Shown here one piece after another: positions 11,065-22,700 of a DNA stretch of 64,000 nucleotides. The notes below the pieces were generated by a model. The model was not told the origin of the DNA. It was given only the letters and a program-made list of their open reading frames with translations, and did not search any database. Position numbers and translations under genes: made by a program. Origin of the DNA: Seminavis robusta (lineage: Eukaryota; Bacillariophyta; Bacillariophyceae; Naviculales; Naviculaceae); contig CAICTM010000085.1 in NCBI GenBank assembly GCA_903772945.1, forward strand, positions 62,001 through 126,000, written 5' to 3'. Numbering within the stretch: the stretch's first letter is position 1; every line of letters begins with the position of its first letter.

Positions 11065-14000
11065 ATGGGAAGCGACAGTGCCGAAAAGTCATCGACGTCT
11101 TCTTCTTCGATGCTGTTTTTACGCAGTCCTCAGTCTGCCAGCAAGTCTACCAACAGCAGCAGCAATGGCTTTGCCTCTCCCACTACCAAGCGCCATGGCC
11201 AACAAGTCCGTTCGACGTTGGCGCGAATCCAAATTTGCATTGCGTGCATGTTCTTCCTGCTCTTGGGTACTAGTATCAACGTGATGCGACTCAGTCATCA
11301 TGTCATGCCCAGTGATACTAGTAGCAGCAGTGGAGGTAGTAGTAGCAGTAGCAGTAACTCCAATCAGCAACAAGAACAACAACAGCAACAAATCATCACT
11401 GACAATGTCAATAACAATAACCAACTTCGTCAAGTTCAAGCTGCACAAGCAGCACAAGCACAAGCTCCTCCACCACCACCACCACCAGCACCCGCGGACA
11501 AGGTATCCGTCCACACGGTGATGCAATTGACGCCGGACGAGAATCCCTTATTGCGCGTTCAACCGAAAGAAGAATCCGAACGCGCCAAATTCCGCGCCGC
11601 CTTTTTGGCGCAACAAGCCAATAATCATCCACCCAACAAAGATCCCAATACCGACAGTATGGGAAATCCCTTGACAGACATTGAGCTAAAGCGCATGTTT
11701 CCGGAAAAATTCAGCAAACACTTTACCAATAATTTGAGACACGAAGAAGAAAAATTGATTGGTTTCGCATTGGCCCATCACAATGATCATCATCGTCAAC
11801 ATGGCGATTACTGGGATACAATGGATCATCCCGATGATTTCCGACAAGATGTCGAACGTGGAGAATGGTTTGAAGCACCTTACAATAATAAAGTCGAGCA
11901 AAACACGAATTCGAAAGACCATATTATTCCCCGTCGCGAGCAACACGGTGGCACGCGATGGGAACACGCGACGACATTACCCCCGTGGATGAAGGATTAC
12001 TTTTCCTGGCATGAAATACGACGCGGCTTTTTGAGCGAGACCAATTGGAAACAACAAAAATATCTCATCATGACGTGTTTTGCCGATCAAACCTGTGGCA
12101 ATGTCGCTCATCGACTGCGCCCCATTCCCGCCATGCTCCGGATTGCCTACGACACGAAACGCTTGTTACTCATTAATTGGGGCGATCGCGAAAAGGAACA
12201 ACTCGAAGATTATGTCGAACCACCGCATCATGGCGGGATGAATTGGACCGTGCCGCCGTACATGATGGATACCCTAAAGCAAGTTCCGCAATTCCAAAAG
12301 GTCGAACTGATTGCCCAACAAGCGGATAATGCCGAGACACTCATGGTGGCGACCATGGTGCAGGATGAATGGTACGGAGAACCCTACTATAATTCCAAAT
12401 TAGAGGGAACCGAAGAACCCGCCGATCGAGTCTTTCATGATGTGTACAATGTCCTGTTCAAACCCACATTTACACTGCAAGAACGAATTCAAGAAACCCA
12501 TCATACCATGGGACTACCACCGGGTGGGTATGCCACCATTCATATTGATTACAAGGACAAGCCGCTCACGGCGGCGGCCAAACAGGCATTGAAGGAAAAG
12601 GTCGAGAATGCCATGAATTGTGGATCCAATTTGCATCCTGGTAAGTGACACATACAATCAATGACAGTCATGACACGAAACTGACCAAACCAGCCAACCT
12701 AACTTTTGTGTTTTCATTTTCTCTTTTTATTGCAGGCGGCCCCTATTTGGTGGCGGCCGAGACGTTTGCCATTGCCAAGGAAGCGGTCAAGTACGCCAAA
12801 AAGAAAAATGTTGTGGTGGCAGCACGACAAATTGCACACGACTCCAAATTCTTGCCCAAGGATTTCTTTGTCTCGTGGTTGGAATTCTATTTCATGGCCA
12901 ACACGAGATGCATTGCGTACAGTGGAGAAACGTCCTATGGACAATTCGGATACATGATGGGATACGATTACAATTGTCGCATTCAATACGAAGGATACAA
13001 TGCCCGCAACAAGTGCAATTGGACGGCGACGGCATTGGATGCCGTACAGACGGGACACGATCTACAAGCAGAGAAAAAACGCAATCACGACACCATGGAC
13101 AAGACGGCCATTTTGGGAGAATTGGGAGAAAACGACTACAAACCCGAAACCGACGACGATGCCGTACACATTCATCAAGGCAATGCCCAGCCGCATGCGG
13201 CCAATGCCGACGAAGAAAAGGGCATGCCAGCGTGGTTGAAAGAATACAGTCAACAGAATCCACCCAAACCAGACGAGTTGTGGAGCAAGTCGACGACGTT
13301 GCCCGATTGGTTAAAGGCGTACTTTTCCTGGCACAAGGACCAAAAGGCCAAGATTACCGAAGAAAACTGGAAGGAACAACGATACCTCGTCTTGACGTGC
13401 TATGGACACAACCAGGCCAACTGTGGAACCGTGACGCATCGGTTGCGATTGCTGCCGGCACAGCTCCGATTGGCCGCCCAATCGCAGCGCATCTTGTTGT
13501 TGCACTGGGACAAACCATTTCGGCTCGAATTCTTTGTCGAACCACCGACAAAGGAAACCGAAGGCGACAAGGGAAAAGAAGAAGAGACTATTGGTGTCGA
13601 TTGGATTGTCCCGGAATTCATGATGTGGAAGGTCCGAAAGGCAAAGCAGCAGAATGCCTTGGATATCCTCGCCACGGAAGCCATGCAAGACAATCGCAAG
13701 GTCGTCAATGCATTGTTTAACTTTGCCGATGATGCTCATGCCGAAGCCTTTTACAACGATCGATTGGCGGACAAGGAAGTCAAGGCCGATCGAATCTTGC
13801 GAGATGTCTTTCACGCCTTTTTCCAACCGACCGTTCTCTTGCAGGAACGAGTCAATGAAATGCTCGACCACGTCGAATTGGAGCCAGGTGACTATTCGGT
13901 GGCACACGTTGATTACCCGATTGTGCCTAGAACCGATGATCAAAAACATCATGTCCGAACACATGTCGAACAGGCAATGAACTGTCTCTCCCAGGTCGCT

Positions 14001-14357
14001 CCAGGCAGCAACATGTTGGTGTTCACGGAAACGACGGAAGCTGCCATGTACGCGGTCAACTATGGTGTGTTGCGCGGTGTCAAGATCCCCGCCAAGCGGC
14101 TTTCCACCAACAACCATGACAAGAGCGCTTCGCCAGACGACTTGTTGGGAGCCTTTGCCGAAGTGTACATCATTGCCAATGCACACTGCGTTGCCTACAA
14201 TAATGGTGAATTTGGCGAGCTGGGATTCATGTTGGGTGAAGATTATGACTGTAAGATCAAGTACAACCACAACGAAAACGGTGAAGAATGTATGCGGTGG
14301 GAAGGTGGTTCAGAAGCACAAAAGATTGCCAAAACGGTAACCTCCAAACATGTATGA
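11065..14357 (+). CDS. Type II membrane protein with two tandem glycosyltransferase-like modules
   Basis: Two exons, 11065-12640 and 12736-14357, joined across a 95-nt phase 1 intron (GTAAGT...TTGCAG); 1065 residues. A short cytosolic tail precedes a signal anchor at about residues 53-76 (IQICIACMFFLLLGTSINVM), then a Gln/Ser/Pro-rich stem, so a Golgi lumenal location is expected. The rest holds two homologous modules: YLIMTCFADQTCGNVAHRLR and YLVLTCYGHNQANCGTVTHR begin them, both continue with an RLLLINW/RILLLHW strand and a W-x-VP segment, and both end in a MANTRCIAYSG / IANAHCVAYNNGEFGELGF block. This pattern (CGN-x-x-HRLR early, an acidic or aromatic loop late) recalls fucosyltransferase-like GT families, but I cannot assign donor or acceptor. 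The intron interrupts the first module only. Confidence 0.8.
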
Positions 14358-14868
14358 TACCTCTACTAAACTCCATTCGATGTGACAAGGCAGGAATGGC
14401 CAAGGAGCAATAAGGGTTTGGGCACAGAAGACTTTGGTTCTTGGCTCTTCCTTGTCCAGCCGATGTTCTCCACACAAAACGATACATGTAATACACATTT
14501 AGTAAGATGACCACTGATCTTCTCATTGCCATGCATCGTAGTAGAGCCATTGCAATTCAATGATTCTGACAGGATGCTGGCCCGCAATCTGGTCGGCTAC
14601 ATGTAGCATCCTACTTTAGAGGCTAGAAGCAACCAGCGTTTCGTCCACGTTCGTTCATCCACCAAAGTTCCACGACACGTCGAGTCGGAAGTGAGCGCAA
14701 GTTATCACAGCTTAAGTGGCTACCGAATGCTTTGTCATCTCGTTGCAACATGTTGTTCTGCGAGACATCGAGCGCAGCAGACGTTGGCGGCCATAGAAGG
14801 GAAATCAGTTTCGATCGGCCGAACGGCGGGGAACGATCATTCTGTCTAGGTTACGTGTACCGCCAAAA
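14358..14868. other. Convergent intergenic spacer
   Basis: Lies between the 3' ends of two convergent genes. It should contain both polyadenylation regions. No further gene or RNA recognised. Confidence 0.5.
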
Positions 14869-17800
14869 CTAACCCTCCGGGCTTTTTGTTGGACTGGAAA
14901 TGTTCTCTGAACCTGCCCTCAATTCACAAAGATCACCGGAATAACCTTCTGGGCAACGGCAGACTGGATAGTCAACATAGGAGTAGTCACAGAAACCACC
15001 GTTTAAGCAAGGATCCAAAAAGACACCTTCCTGAGGGATCCAGTTTTCCCCAAGCTCAAAATTTTCGTAGTCTTCTGAAACTCTAACACAAGTTTGCTGT
15101 GTGGATTCCTGACAATATTCCCCGTAAAATGGGGGCTCACAGGTACACTTCAATTGGAATGGATCACATGCTTGATGGTTCTTGCAAGCACTGAAACTAA
15201 ACACAGTATCAGAGCAGAAGAAAGGCTCCTGCTCTACTGCGGGCGGGGGAGGATTCTGGCAGATGTTTCCATGGGCACCCTTGAAACAGTACTAGAGATG
15301 CACAAAACGCAAGGTCCAGTTAAAGTTGCCTTTCCCGACCCAATTCAAGAATAAACTGTGGTCCTACCTTGCAGCTGCCAGTGATCTTGTCACATGTCCC
15401 ACCATTGAAACACCCCAATTCGTTGCAATCATAAACATATTCACATTGGAAACCACTGCATATTACAGAACACAAAGAAGAATGAGAAAGACACGTCTCC
15501 AAAAACAAAGAGGACCAAATCAACTGGGAACTTGCGTGTAGAAGGGCGAGCATTCGCAAAACCCCAGACCGCTTTCTGGCAAAGTAATAGTGCACCTGCC
15601 ACCATTTCCGCAAGTGCCCAATCCCTCAGTTCTATTCTGGTATGCGCAAGCAGAACATAAAAATTGTGCACTGAGTCTGTCATCGTCATCTGGTTTGGTA
15701 CCAAAAAACAGGGATTCCTCAGGGTTCTTTTGTGGCTTGACAAAAACCCAGGTCACAGTAGAAGGATCGTAAGCCCAAGTCGGGGTGCTTAAATCAACAG
15801 GAGAGCTGTAGAAGATGGGGTGGTAATCTGGGCTTTTGGCCAGTAGCTGCAACTTCCCAGCCGGGGAGGGATTGTCTGAAAGTATTGTTGCGTTCATAAA
15901 GTTTAGAAAGTCTATCCAGGCAAGTGCATCTGATTCCAATTGTGTACCCAGGATCATCCATCTTTGAATGGCCAGAACACTTTGATGTGAGAACCTGCGG
16001 CACTTTGTGCAATACAGTACTGTGCCATAGAAGAGTTGCTGCCTTACCTTCGACCAGTGAAAAGCATAAAGTTCTGGACTTTGTAGTCTTCCGATAACCT
16101 GAGCCAATTAGGATTATATGGAAGATAAACGAATCTTCCATTGAACTCAAGACGAGACATGTTGTTTGCAGGGGCAAAATCTGGTGATGCAAACAGTTTG
16201 TCGAAAAAGAATGATCCTCCTGGAATGTTGCCCAAAGTACCCCTGGTTCGAAAGTCAATAGCATAGTGAGGACACTCCGGGGTTTCTATCTCACAGCTCA
16301 TCCCAAAGAATCCTTCTTTGCATATGCAAACTTGATTTTCACATTTTCCACGGTCTTGATGACATCTGTTTTCGCATTCATGACAGGATAGAGCAAACCA
16401 ATCCACAGGCGCGAAACCTGCTGTTGTGTTATGGAACCATGTTTGATCTGCCACAGTGGTGACATCAAAGGAATCAGTTTGTGAAGACATGATCACAACT
16501 GGACCTTTCTCAAGTGAATTGGGCTCCAGGACCCAAGCTTTGTTGGACCGAGAGTACCGCATTTTGTATGTTCCACTGAGATCAACATACTTGGTTCGGC
16601 TGCTTTGCCGACCCTGTGCCAAAAACCTGCCAGAGTACAAGGCTAGGTCTGGATCATAGGCATCACCAAATTGTATGAAGAGTTCATCACACGCAAACTT
16701 GCCAAACAGCTGCCAGCTGGTGAGCACAGCCCAGCATATGTAGAGAACAATCACTATAGTCACCATCAAAATCCTTCTCATCCAAAGCGTTCGTTTCTTG
16801 TTGGCAGCGGTAGTCATGATGTCGCCAACACCTGAACAAAGAGGATGTGCCACACAATTTAAACCTACTGTGCACCATGGTGATGTGGGAATGAAGAGCA
16901 AAAAAACAAGCCAGAAACTCACTCACCTTTAACTTCCTGTTGAATTCTCCGGCCAGTCAAGCCTGTTTCTGCAACTGCGAATGCAACATCATCAATATCT
17001 TGTACGAAATGGAGGGCGGCAAAGTTCAGACACAACCCCACAACAGTTGTGCTTTGCATGAGCAACATGAATAAATCAATAATCATGAAAACACCCGAGG
17101 ATGCCTGCAATAGTGATGACATGACCCACTTGATTTTTGTGGCACCAGGGTGGTCATTGATATGCTCATGATCGTACCCATTGAAGAAGCGAGAACAGCC
17201 CCTGATGAGGTCTCCATCTTTGGCGGTAAAGTTGATGATGAGGATAACCGACAAGCCTTGTGCAATGTGAACAGTGCGATCCACATCCACCGGAATGCTT
17301 ATCCTGTTTATTTCTCCGTTGCTCTGTTCATCATCACGAGTGTGATTTCCAGTGGGTGAGAAACACAGATATTCCACTTCAATAAGCACATGACCACAAA
17401 GCAATACTAAATAACTACTCACTGAGGTAGGTGGATCATCCGTGGTATGAACTAGGTCAATGACTTTTTGGCCAAGCAAATGCATGTAATCCAAAACGTC
17501 TTAGATAGCTGCTGGTTTTCCCGTTTGCAACTACTTCATTGGCATCAATTAATTGGTGACTTACAAATCAGTACCAAGATTGTGAATTGGATCAAGAAAA
17601 CAAGCACAGCGAAAAAGAATGCAAGGCTCATTGGTTCTGCGGTGTACATGATACTGTAGATATCTTCAGTGAGTGCCTTTTCGAATCGAAATCCGCTAGG
17701 CTGAAAGGCTAGGCTGGGTGGTTTCATGGCTGCCTGAGCAGGCAGGTCATCTATTTCCCGTGAAAGCATTACAGGTGGGATGTCCTTTTCCTCGTCCTCC

Positions 17801-18081
17801 AACTCGTCAACATGGACCTCTTGGGGTTCTTCTTCTTCCAAACCATCATCGCTGTGATACTCCGTGGGCACAAGCCTGTTGGGATCATCTTCTGGCTGTG
17901 CTGTTCGACCATGTAGTGCACTCCCTCTGCCTTTACGTTCCACCTTGCCACTTCTTGACCCCTTGGACGATTGAGCTTCACCTCTGGTGTTGGCGGTTGG
18001 TGTGTTCATGGTTGGTGGGATTATGGTGCTGGTTGGATGGACTGTCACTCGATTGATAGTTTTTGTTGCCTTGGTTTGCAT
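14869..18081 (-). CDS. Multi-pass transmembrane protein with extracellular EGF-like domains
   Basis: Seven exons by my reading: 18081-17565, 17499-17423, 17323-16927, 16831-16048, 15994-15536, 15455-15368 and 15291-14869, giving 914 residues. The N-terminal 130 residues are cytosolic and acidic. Hydrophobic helices follow (SLAFFFAVLVFLIQFTILVL; VHIAQGLSVILIINF; a long VMSSLLQASSGVFMIIDLFM region; LMVTIVIVLYICWAVLT), with the motif LNFAALHFVQDIDDVAF, a pattern I associate with a diatom membrane family. The C-terminal half is Cys-rich: CENRCHQDRGKCENQVCIC, CGNGGRC...CECSPFYTGFQCE, CNELGCFNGGTCD, CTCEPPFYGEYC and CRCPEGYSGDLCE are EGF modules. Intron 2 (99 nt, in frame) could be retained without a stop. 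Intron 5 uses a GC donor. A surface receptor or adhesion role is inference. Confidence 0.82.
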
Positions 18082-18429
18082 GGTGCTGCCAATTTAGCCA
18101 GAGTGACCCCGATCCTGCCTCTGTCCCTCCAAAAAATGAGATGAAACGGCAGAACGTACGCTGTGAACATTTTGGGCGGGGTACTAATACCGTACACCGT
18201 ACGATACTGTGCTCGTCTTGTGTTTTCACTTTTTAAATTTTGAGAAGATCCATTATTACTAGTGACTGACGTCAGTCTTGACTAAACCTTGACCAAGGCC
18301 ATCAGCAAGGAGACGAAGCAATCGTCCCTCTCGAACACCCCCGGCATATCCAACGAGCCAAGAGCCCGCTTCAACGATACTACACGATCGTAGAAAGAGC
18401 TAAGCAATCTGGTGTCATCAGCTGCAAGG
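18082..18429. other. Divergent promoter region
   Basis: 348 bases between the divergent EGF-protein and methyltransferase genes. It contains TGACGTCA at about 18269, a perfect CRE/bZIP-type palindrome (diatom bZIP factors bind such sites), inside ACTGACGTCAGT. Whether it regulates either gene is not shown. Confidence 0.4.
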
Positions 18430-19518
18430 ATGCTTTGCGAGCTCAAGGCAAGGATGTGTTTAGTTCCGCGAGTATCAGTGGTATTCTTGGTCTATGCTAC
18501 CCTTTTTCCAGGTTTTTGTTCCGCCTTTATCATTGGAACATTCGACCCTTCTACTACTGGTGTTGGTGCTTCTGCTTCTGCGTTGTATTCACTTGGACAC
18601 GATTATCTGGGCAGTCTGAGCCAAGCGCCCTCTGCAGATGCATCCCTGACGGCACCTTTGCAAACCCACCTCGACCGCCACTCTGCCCCACTTACGTCCA
18701 GTGGCAGTGCCTGGGATGATTTGCCACCGACTGATTCTTCCACGACGGCATCCGACCGTTCCGAATCCATTTCGGGAGTATCCTACCAAAAAGTAGCGGA
18801 AGGTTTGGATGTCCTGTACCCTCCCACCGAATTGGCAGCCCGGAATGCCAAGAGTCGGACCGACGGCTACTGGCCCTTTCTCAAGGGGGCGGACAGTGAA
18901 CCCCCCGTGGAATTCACGTACGGAGAATTCGATGCACTCTTTTTTGCCCAATTGCTGGATCAAGCCGCTTCCTTCTTCGTATCATCATCGACAACCTATG
19001 ACGGAAAGATTGTCGCCGACATTGGAAGTGGAGCCGGTCGGTTAGTCCTTGGAGCCGCCGCGCTGCATCCACGTCTTGCCAAATGCATTGGAATCGAAAT
19101 TCTGCCGGGCATTCATGAAATGGCATTGGAAAACGTCGCCCAATGTCAGAAACAACAACAGCAAGAGCAACAAGGACTGCTGCCACCCCACAACCTGCCA
19201 TTGGCACCCATCGAGTTGGTGTGTGCCAGCATTTCCGATCCCACCTTGGACATTTCACAAGTTGACGTCTTTTTCATTGCCAGTACATGCATGCCTGAGT
19301 CCGTCTTGGTGGAGATTGCTCATGCCATTGGATGCCAGTGTCGGGTGGGCACATTGGTCATGAGCACGGATTATGAACTCCTCACGGAACGAACCTTTTG
19401 TGAGAGAACGAACAAATACTTTCAGTTGGAAAAGTTGTCTCAAACCGATGGCTACTGTTGGATCGTCGGGGGCGTCTCGACAGCATTCACCTATCGACTG
19501 GAAGAGTCGGCCGCGTAG
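18430..19518 (+). CDS. SAM-dependent methyltransferase, probable plastid or secretory targeting
   Basis: 362 residues from the first ATG at 18430 (the frame is open further upstream but without ATG). Residues about 9-32 form a hydrophobic signal peptide ending FPGFCSA, followed by Phe33: this matches the diatom plastid-import pattern, where a signal peptide is cleaved just before an aromatic residue (ASAF motif). The class I methyltransferase fold shows motif I VADIGSGAGRLVLGAA at about 195-210, preceded by FDALFFAQLLDQA, then the acidic end of beta 2 in CIGIEILPG and a DVFFIASTC strand at the motif IV position. The arrangement resembles the DOT1/histone-methyltransferase-like or small generic methyltransferase folds. 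The substrate is unknown. No intron is apparent. Confidence 0.8.
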   Translation: MLCELKARMCLVPRVSVVFLVYATLFPGFCSAFIIGTFDPSTTGVGASASALYSLGHDYLGSLSQAPSADASLTAPLQTHLDRHSAPLTSSGSAWDDLPPTDSSTTASDRSESISGVSYQKVAEGLDVLYPPTELAARNAKSRTDGYWPFLKGADSEPPVEFTYGEFDALFFAQLLDQAASFFVSSSTTYDGKIVADIGSGAGRLVLGAAALHPRLAKCIGIEILPGIHEMALENVAQCQKQQQQEQQGLLPPHNLPLAPIELVCASISDPTLDISQVDVFFIASTCMPESVLVEIAHAIGCQCRVGTLVMSTDYELLTERTFCERTNKYFQLEKLSQTDGYCWIVGGVSTAFTYRLEESAA

Positions 19519-19724
19519 CTATTAGACACTGGAACAATCAGCGTGACGGAAAGAGGATATCCACTCGAAATGCAACCGGGGGTTCCCAACAGGACATGAG
19601 ATCATGGCCATGTTGTGGCTCTTCTGATCAGACGCAGAGGCGGTACGATCTCGACAACATATGCTACTCATTAAAAGACTACTAGTTCCAACAGAACTGA
19701 TCACAACACGACGACACCAATCAT

Positions 19725-22700
19725 TTATCCATACAGGAACAAGTCGTTCATTTCCTTGACGGGCAACAAAGCGCCACCGCAAATCCACGGCAAGGCCTCT
19801 ACATCCTCCACAGTAATGTCACATGACTTGTGAAGCTTCAACACCGACTGAATCATGCTGTTTCGATCAGGCTGGCCCAACCGTGCATACCACATGTAGC
19901 ATTTTCGTTTCTTTTCCTTGTCCAACTCCTTCTTGGGCTTTTTCAATGACTTATTGCGCTTCACAGGAGCTCTCATGGGTGCCATTAGGGGCATCGAAGC
20001 GGCAGCCATCAAAGCTGCTTGTTGTCGCTTTAGTTCCGCAAGACGAGCCTTGACATCGTTAGGATTATTGTCAGGTGCATCATTCTCATTGTGTTCAGCC
20101 GGTTCCTCTGTTTGTCGTGCGACTGATTCTGCTGCCTCCTTCTTAGCTCTTTCCTCAGCCTCCTTCTGCGCAGCCGCCTCCTTTCTGGCCCGTTCTTCTG
20201 ACTCTTTTTTGGCAGCAGCCTCCTTCCTTGCCTTTTCTTCGGCCTCTTTCTTGGCAGCTTCTTCTTGACGTTTCTTCTCTTCAGCAGCTTTCTTGGCAGC
20301 TGCTTCCATTCTAGCACGTTCTTCTGCTTCCTTCTTGGCCGCAGCCTCCTTCTTGGCCCTCTCTTCTGCTTCCTTCTTGGCTGCTTCTTCTTGGCGTTTC
20401 TTCTCTTCAGCTGCTTTCTTGGCAGCTGCCTCCTTTTTCGCACGTTCCTCAGCTTCTTTTTTGGCAGCAGCCTCCTTCCTTGCCTTTTCTTCAGCCTCTT
20501 TCTTGGCAGCTTCTTCTTGGCGTCTCCTTTCTTCGGCAGCTTTCTTGGCGGCTGCTTCCTTTTTGGCCCGCTCCTCAGCTTCTTTCTTGGCCGCAGCCTC
20601 CTTTCTGGCCCGCTCCTCAGCCTCTCTCTTGGCTGCTTCTTCCTGTCTTTTCTTCTCTTCAGCTGCTTTCTTAGCAGCAGCTTCTTTCCTTGCTCTTTCC
20701 TCAGCCTCCTTCTTGGCAGCAGCCTCCTTCCTGGCCCGCTCTTCTGCTTCCTTCTTGGCTGCTTCTTCTTGGCGTTTCTTCTCTTCAGCAGCTTTCTTTG
20801 TGGCAGCTTCTTTCCTGGCTCTTTCCTCAGCCTCCTTCTTGGCAGCAGCCTCCTTCCTGGCCCTCTCTTCTGCCTCCTTTGCCGCTTCTTCTTGGCGTTT
20901 CTTTTCCTCCGCAGCTTTCTTGGCAGCTTCTTTCCTGGCTCGTTCCTCAGCTTCTTTCTTGGCAGCCACCTCCTTCCTGGCCCTCTCTTGAGCCTCTCTC
21001 TTGGCTGCTTCTTCTTGTCGTTTCTTTTCTTCAGCAGCTTTCTTAGCAGCAGCTTCCTTTCTAGCTCGTTCCTCCTCTTCTTTTTTGGCTGCAGCCTCTT
21101 TCCTGGCCCGTTCCTCTGCCTCTTTCTTGGCAGCTTCCTCTTGGCGTCTCTTCTCTTCAGCAGCTTTCTTAGCAGCAGCTTCCTTTCTAGCTCTTTCCTC
21201 AACTTCTTTCTTTGCAGCTGCTTCTTTCCTAGCTCGCTCTTCGGCCTCTTTCTTGGCAGCTTCTTCTTGCCGTTTCTTCTCTTCCGCAGCTTTCTTGGCA
21301 GCGGCCTCCTTTTTGGCGCGTTCTTCTGCCTCTTTCTTGGCAGCGGCCTCCTTTCTAGCCCGCTCTTCGGCCTCTTTCTTTGCTGCAGCTTCTTTTTTGG
21401 CCGTTTCTTCAAGGGCTTTCTTGGCAGCGGCCTCCTTCCTTGCACGTTCCTCAGCCTCTTTCTTGGCGGCTGCTTCTTTCCTAGTCCGTTCTTCTGCCTC
21501 TTTCTTTGCTGCAGCTTCTTTCTTGGCCTTTTCTTCCGCCTCCCTCTTGGCAGCTGCTTCTGCCTCTTTGCGAGCCTTCTCCCGGGCAGCCAAGTCAGGT
21601 TTCTTCGTAATGCGAGCCGGGACATTGGAAGAGCGCTTTGGCACATTGACTTTGGGCAGTGGTTTCTCCTTGGCTTCTTTGGCGGACAGCTTCCGCCCAG
21701 CCCCACGGGAATCGTCACCAGGCATTTTGGGTCTTGGCTTGCCTGCAGGGGCACCTTTGGGTTTTGGTTTGCTTGCAGAGTTTGCTTTTGTGTTTCCTGC
21801 CCCAGCTCCGGCGCCTGGCTTGGTTTGTGGCGAGTTGTTCTTGCTGCTGTCGGCTGATGGAGACCCAGCAGCAGAATTTGGTTTGTTAGAAGGAGGCGCT
21901 GCCATGCCGTACGGCTGTGATTCTCGTTGTCGCGACATTGGCGGGCCACTGTTCCGATCACCACCGCCACCAACCATGCCGTAGGGCTGCGACTCACGCT
22001 TGAGAGATACGGGAGGATAGTTGTTGGCATCATCATCTCCTCCACCGCCCATTCCATACGGTTGTGGTTCTCGTTGGCGTGGCAAGTCCTTGTCCATGCC
22101 GTAGGGCTGCGACTCACGCCTGAGAGATATGGGAGGATCATTGTTGTCATCATCATCACCTCCACCACCCATGCCGTACGGTTGTGGTTCTCGTTGGCGT
22201 GGCAGATCCTTGTCCATGCCGTAGGGTTGCGATTGACGTCGTCTGGACATGGGTGGATCATTGTCTCCGTTTCCGTCGTCATGTTGATTCGGTACGGATC
22301 CTCCCATGCCGTAGGGTTGTGGTTCTCGACTGCGCGCCACCGGTTTTTCCTTAGTAGCAGACGGTCGTTGAGGCTTGCCTCCTCGTCCCCAATCGGCCGG
22401 CATGGATGCCCGTCGCGTTCCGGCTCCTGGCAATCGCGGTGCCGCCTTGGGTTTCGCCGTAGGAGGCAAGTCTGGTTCATCGTCGTCTGGTCTTTTTTGA
22501 TTTTTGGGACGTTTCTTTTTCTTTGGCTTGGGTTGTTTGACCTGTGCGACTCCTTCCTTGTCGGCTTGTGCTAGGATACGATCCAAAATGGCCACTTTGG
22601 TTTGCGGTTTGGGTTTGGGTTTGGGTGGTGGTGGTTTGAGTGCTTGTTGTGTGGACTGTGGTGTGGGTACTGCTTCTTGTGGCCGTGGTGGCATGGTACT

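Noticed and set aside
20115-21600. Regularly spaced repeats that could suggest a CRISPR array
   Set aside because: The repeats are coding, contiguous and without unique spacers, and the genome is eukaryotic.
20265-21857. A 530-codon Phe/Leu/Ser frame on the plus strand
   Set aside because: It is the antisense shadow of the single-helix repeat; it looks like membrane protein only because GAG and AAG codons read as CTC and CTT.
20030-22480. An 816-codon Arg/Lys/Pro-rich frame in another register of the repeat protein
   Set aside because: It arises because the 126-base repeat keeps every frame open. The E/K/R/A frame has the coherent domains at both ends.
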